Shown here piece after piece: positions 61,244 to 64,000 of a stretch of DNA of 64,000 nucleotides. Both the position numbers and the translations under genes were made by a program. Location of the stretch: contig CABJBA010000008.1 of the NCBI GenBank assembly GCA_902363735.1, forward strand, positions 1 to 64,000. Reading direction: 5' to 3'. Each line of letters opens with the position of its first letter. Within the stretch, counting starts at the first letter, position 1. The stretch comes from Clostridiaceae bacterium (GTDB lineage: Bacteria; Bacillota; Clostridia; Lachnospirales; Lachnospiraceae). The notes under the pieces were generated by a model. It was given only the letters and a program-made list of their open reading frames with translations. It did not search any database and had not been told where the DNA came from.

Positions 61244-63295
61244 TTACACCTCATAAAAAATATAATTGCTAATCCCCTTTTTTTCCAACGTATGTTTAAC
61301 TGCATTAGCATTATTTTTATTCAAAGCAACTACAATCCCCGTGTCAAGAGAACACTCTATCTCCGACAATTCATACACTTCTTCCTGTGTTTGATTAATA
61401 GCCCTCTTTCCATCGGAAACAATATATCCTAATACATCCACACCTCTATCCTTTAGATAGCTTCTGCAACTATGTCCACATTCTCCTGCACCGTATATAT
61501 ATAATTTCTCATATTGCCTGCAAAAAACTATTAAATCTGAATTTATCTTGTTTACGTTCCTAAATTCATAAATTCCTTGCTCCAATAAAATGTTTTTAAT
61601 AATTCCATTCAACATATATTGGTAATTACATGAATATATCGATGCGTATTCCTCGGTCATCATAATACCGCTATAGTATCCCTGGCTTTGAGCCACATAA
61701 GGGAATACTCTTTCAACTGCATGTGAAATTGTGCCATCCGTTCTCATAGGTTCCGGTTCAAAGTCTTCGTATGACCACTCATAGTTAAACAAAGGGAGAA
61801 GTGCATCTGTTTTACACCAAAATGTAGTCCCCAGCATAAACGGACGAACGTCCTCACTGATGGTACAGGAAAGATGGAGACGTTCACAAAGCTCCTTTGT
61901 CTTTTGAAAACAATTAGACCATGACATTGCAGCAACCATAAAATATTTTGACACAAAGGGGGCTGGCGGTCCCAAAACACCTAATCTGGGATTTGTCTCT
62001 AATTGCTCCAGCACATTTTCGATATATACAGTATTAGAGATTGTATTTTCCCATAATATATCCATAAAAGACTGTCCAACAGTATGATAAGGCGTCCCGC
62101 TGTTGCTTTGTTTGTCATGTACAAAACAAAGATAATCGTATTTTAAAATATCATTCCGACACGCCACCAACAATGAGCTTATCTCTCTTCCCCTGTTCTG
62201 CGGAACAACTATTTTTATGTTTTTCCGATTTAATTTCGAAATATATTGCGAAATGATTTCTATATTTTCATCACCTTTGGTGGATATGATAATATCAATA
62301 TAAAGAGGCACCTTTTTTATGTATTCAAAACATTTCTCTATAAGATTTTTATACGAAATGTGTGCTACCAGTAAAGCCTTCTTTTTTCCTGTCGCCTCTC
62401 CCAGTAACTGATTCGATGATATGCAGTAATCTAAATGCATGGCGGCCCGTAAATCTCCTGGGTTACACTTTCTTATTAGGTGCTGCCAGATTAAAGACGA
62501 ATCATATTCCGTACAATTTGCAATATAATCTAATGTCCTCTGTGCGGTTTCACCTGAATTTGCTGAAAGCACCAATGGATGAGGAAACAGAAAAACTTTC
62601 TTTTTTATTAATGGACAACGATGTTCCGATACCAATTTATAACTGTCAAAGAAAACATATGCTTGTGATACATCTGTGGACCGGCAAAATGCCGCACAAT
62701 CCACATAAGCGCCTGATGTATAACCCAAGTCATTGAAATATTGGGTGAATTTCAGTTCAAAGAATGCAACCGTTTCATTATAATCATTTGATACATGTAA
62801 TCCCTTCCAAAACTCCCTGAATGCTTTATTTTGCAACATCCCCTTTCGGATAACGATAAAATAGGACTGGATATGATAAGGCAGTAAATTAGTATCATAG
62901 TGACTGCCTCTAATAGGGGTCTGTTCCGTAATCCCCCAGAAGTCCAATGATTTACCATCCATTTCATCATAGACCTCATAGAGCGGGTAAACCGGCCCAT
63001 AGCAGGAATCATTGACAAGGAGTAATTCTTCATAGTTTTCCAGCCGTTCCCACCCAAGATACTTTTCAAGAGTATCTTTATAAGCACCACAATCAAAACC
63101 CACATTATCCCTGACATATATTTCGTCAGAAATACGGTGCAGTCTTTCCATATCCTCACTATCCGGCACTCCATTTATGGTTATTATCAATGTCTCCAGT
63201 ATCTCACCAAGTTTTTCAGCAAGAAAAAAAACATACTCATCAATAATACCCTGGTCTGCAAAAACAACAAATACACCTATACTTTTTTTTCTCAT
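61244..63295 (-). CDS. RgpF-family (rhamnan synthesis F) glycosyltransferase
   Basis: 683 residues, ATG start. Core with LLLVNDSCYGPVYPLYEVYD and SLDFWGITEQTPIRG, as in the paralogue, and a second half with RGREISSLLVACRND and GPPAPFVSKYF. C-terminal module (about 597-683; LYIYGAGECGHSCRSYL). Diverged from its neighbour, so acceptor or donor probably differs. AAGGGG precedes the start. Confidence 0.75.
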   Translation of the reverse strand: MRKKSIGVFVVFADQGIIDEYVFFLAEKLGEILETLIITINGVPDSEDMERLHRISDEIYVRDNVGFDCGAYKDTLEKYLGWERLENYEELLLVNDSCYGPVYPLYEVYDEMDGKSLDFWGITEQTPIRGSHYDTNLLPYHIQSYFIVIRKGMLQNKAFREFWKGLHVSNDYNETVAFFELKFTQYFNDLGYTSGAYVDCAAFCRSTDVSQAYVFFDSYKLVSEHRCPLIKKKVFLFPHPLVLSANSGETAQRTLDYIANCTEYDSSLIWQHLIRKCNPGDLRAAMHLDYCISSNQLLGEATGKKKALLVAHISYKNLIEKCFEYIKKVPLYIDIIISTKGDENIEIISQYISKLNRKNIKIVVPQNRGREISSLLVACRNDILKYDYLCFVHDKQSNSGTPYHTVGQSFMDILWENTISNTVYIENVLEQLETNPRLGVLGPPAPFVSKYFMVAAMSWSNCFQKTKELCERLHLSCTISEDVRPFMLGTTFWCKTDALLPLFNYEWSYEDFEPEPMRTDGTISHAVERVFPYVAQSQGYYSGIMMTEEYASIYSCNYQYMLNGIIKNILLEQGIYEFRNVNKINSDLIVFCRQYEKLYIYGAGECGHSCRSYLKDRGVDVLGYIVSDGKRAINQTQEEVYELSEIECSLDTGIVVALNKNNANAVKHTLEKKGISNYIFYEV

Positions 63296-63314
63296 AACTG
63301 CTAACCCCTTAACA

Positions 63315-64000
63315 TCAAATATGGTTAGATGGAATCTGTTCTGCTACTGGTATATGATTAATTTCAACACCTTCAAATATACCATTACAGTATGCACATG
63401 CCGAAAGATATCCCACATCATTATAGCCAAGCAAAAATTCAATAATTTCTAAAGGATTGGCTGTTGCAAACTCCAAACTGTCAGACTCATACTCTTCAAT
63501 CAATCCCAGATATTCATTAATTGTCTGAAATACACAGGAATACATTCTCGTACTGCCTTCTTTATATCCAATATAGGGAAATCCCTTTGCATGGCATACA
63601 CAATTGCTCAATTTTTGACCTAATTTTTCTGGATCTTCTTCTATAACGTTATCGCCGAAACACGATACATCCCAATGGTCTCTTTTTAAACTCGAATAAT
63701 TAACGTCATTTTCCTCTAACATTTTAATCACTTTTAAATATTGTTCTTCAGCTAACTTCACGTTCTCTCTGTAATCGTCCACAACAATCCTGATCTTTTT
63801 ATTTTTAATAACTTCCAAGAGAGACTGAGAAGGGATAATCGTTCCATTTGTAACAATTTCAACAGTCATAAAACGATCAGAGTAATGATCTGTTATATAT
63901 CTTAAAGCGAATTCCAGTTCTTTGCCTCCCAGAAATCCCTCAGCAATTCCAAAGAAAACAATGCCTACATAATCACATTTATTAAATACAACATCTATAT
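63315..64000 (-). CDS. Radical SAM protein, C-terminal part (cut by window edge)
   Basis: The frame stays open to position 64000, so only the C-terminal ~228 residues are seen. Upstream of an internal ATG at 63869 the frame reads GIAEGFLGGKELEFALRYIT, resembling the GGEP region of radical SAM barrels, and later TVEIVTNGT. Several Cys near the C-terminus (NCVCHAKGF; SACAYCNGIF) suit a SPASM-type cluster site. Substrate unknown. The CxxxCxxC motif lies beyond the edge. Confidence 0.65.
   Translation of the reverse strand, partial: IDVVFNKCDYVGIVFFGIAEGFLGGKELEFALRYITDHYSDRFMTVEIVTNGTIIPSQSLLEVIKNKKIRIVVDDYRENVKLAEEQYLKVIKMLEENDVNYSSLKRDHWDVSCFGDNVIEEDPEKLGQKLSNCVCHAKGFPYIGYKEGSTRMYSCVFQTINEYLGLIEEYESDSLEFATANPLEIIEFLLGYNDVGYLSACAYCNGIFEGVEINHIPVAEQIPSNHI

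Noticed and set aside
1..64000. tRNA genes, CRISPR arrays and complete insertion sequences
   Set aside because: None could be recognised by reading; only one transposase relic was found.

Overview
The window is most likely chromosome from a motile, low-to-moderate GC Firmicute, probably a Lachnospiraceae-type clostridium. The evidence is the FliY-type CheC-FliN switch fusion, CheC, CheD and CheV, the order flgM-flgN-flgK-flgL-yviE-fliW-csrA, strong AGGAGG-type ribosome binding sites and the absence of P- and L-ring genes. The family-level placement is inference from gene order and families, not from a search.

Layout. Positions 1-300 hold two tandem strong promoters and a boxA-like leader on the minus strand, which suggests an rRNA operon just off the left edge. 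Positions 636-8589 hold fapA with a cheY-like gene (plus), two exported cell-wall-binding repeat proteins with a lytic transglycosylase (minus), and a minus operon of a YlqG/FliK-like protein, an FlhB C-domain-like protein and a PilZ protein. Positions 8715-13344 are cheA-cheW-cheR-cheB. Positions 13452-18583 are the late flagellar operon flgM-flgN-flgK-flgL-yviE-fliW-csrA. Next come a degenerate nucleotidyltransferase-fold gene, an exported C39-like peptidase, and fliD-fliS with a FliT-like gene. Positions 24154-25600 are a two-gene cassette: a ParA ATPase and a protein with a basic N-terminal peptide, a long disordered linker and a ComFB domain. Positions 51793 down to 25597 form one continuous 26-kb minus-strand flagellar and chemotaxis operon, from flgB through the export apparatus, motor, switch, hook and sigma-28 genes to cheC, cheD, cheV and an EAL-HDOD gene. 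A near-consensus sigma-A promoter (51928-51956) precedes it and a bidirectional terminator closes it.

A 0.5-kb gap with an IS256-family transposase relic and a terminator separates this from an AT-richer cell-surface glycan cluster on the minus strand (64000 down to 52299). That cluster encodes a radical SAM protein (cut by the edge), two RgpF-type glycosyltransferases, CDP-glucose synthesis, a 3,5-epimerase, a sugar C-methyltransferase, a sugar reductase, a GT32 glycosyltransferase, and a ribulose-phosphate epimerase with a TarI/TarJ-like pair. Together these suggest a branched CDP-6-deoxyhexose and a CDP-pentitol for a surface polymer.

How it works together. Early genes are probably read from the sigma-A promoter and include sigma-28. 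Sigma-28, held by FlgM until the hook is complete, would then read candidate promoters before fapA, cheA, flgM, the C39-like gene and fliD. FliW and CsrA are known to control flagellin translation, but no flagellin or chemoreceptor gene lies in the window. The main oddities are a displaced flgC, no recognisable fliL, flhF or flhG, a hook protein with a large helical insert, and the ParA-ComFB cassette, which I consider the best candidate for an undescribed positioning system.
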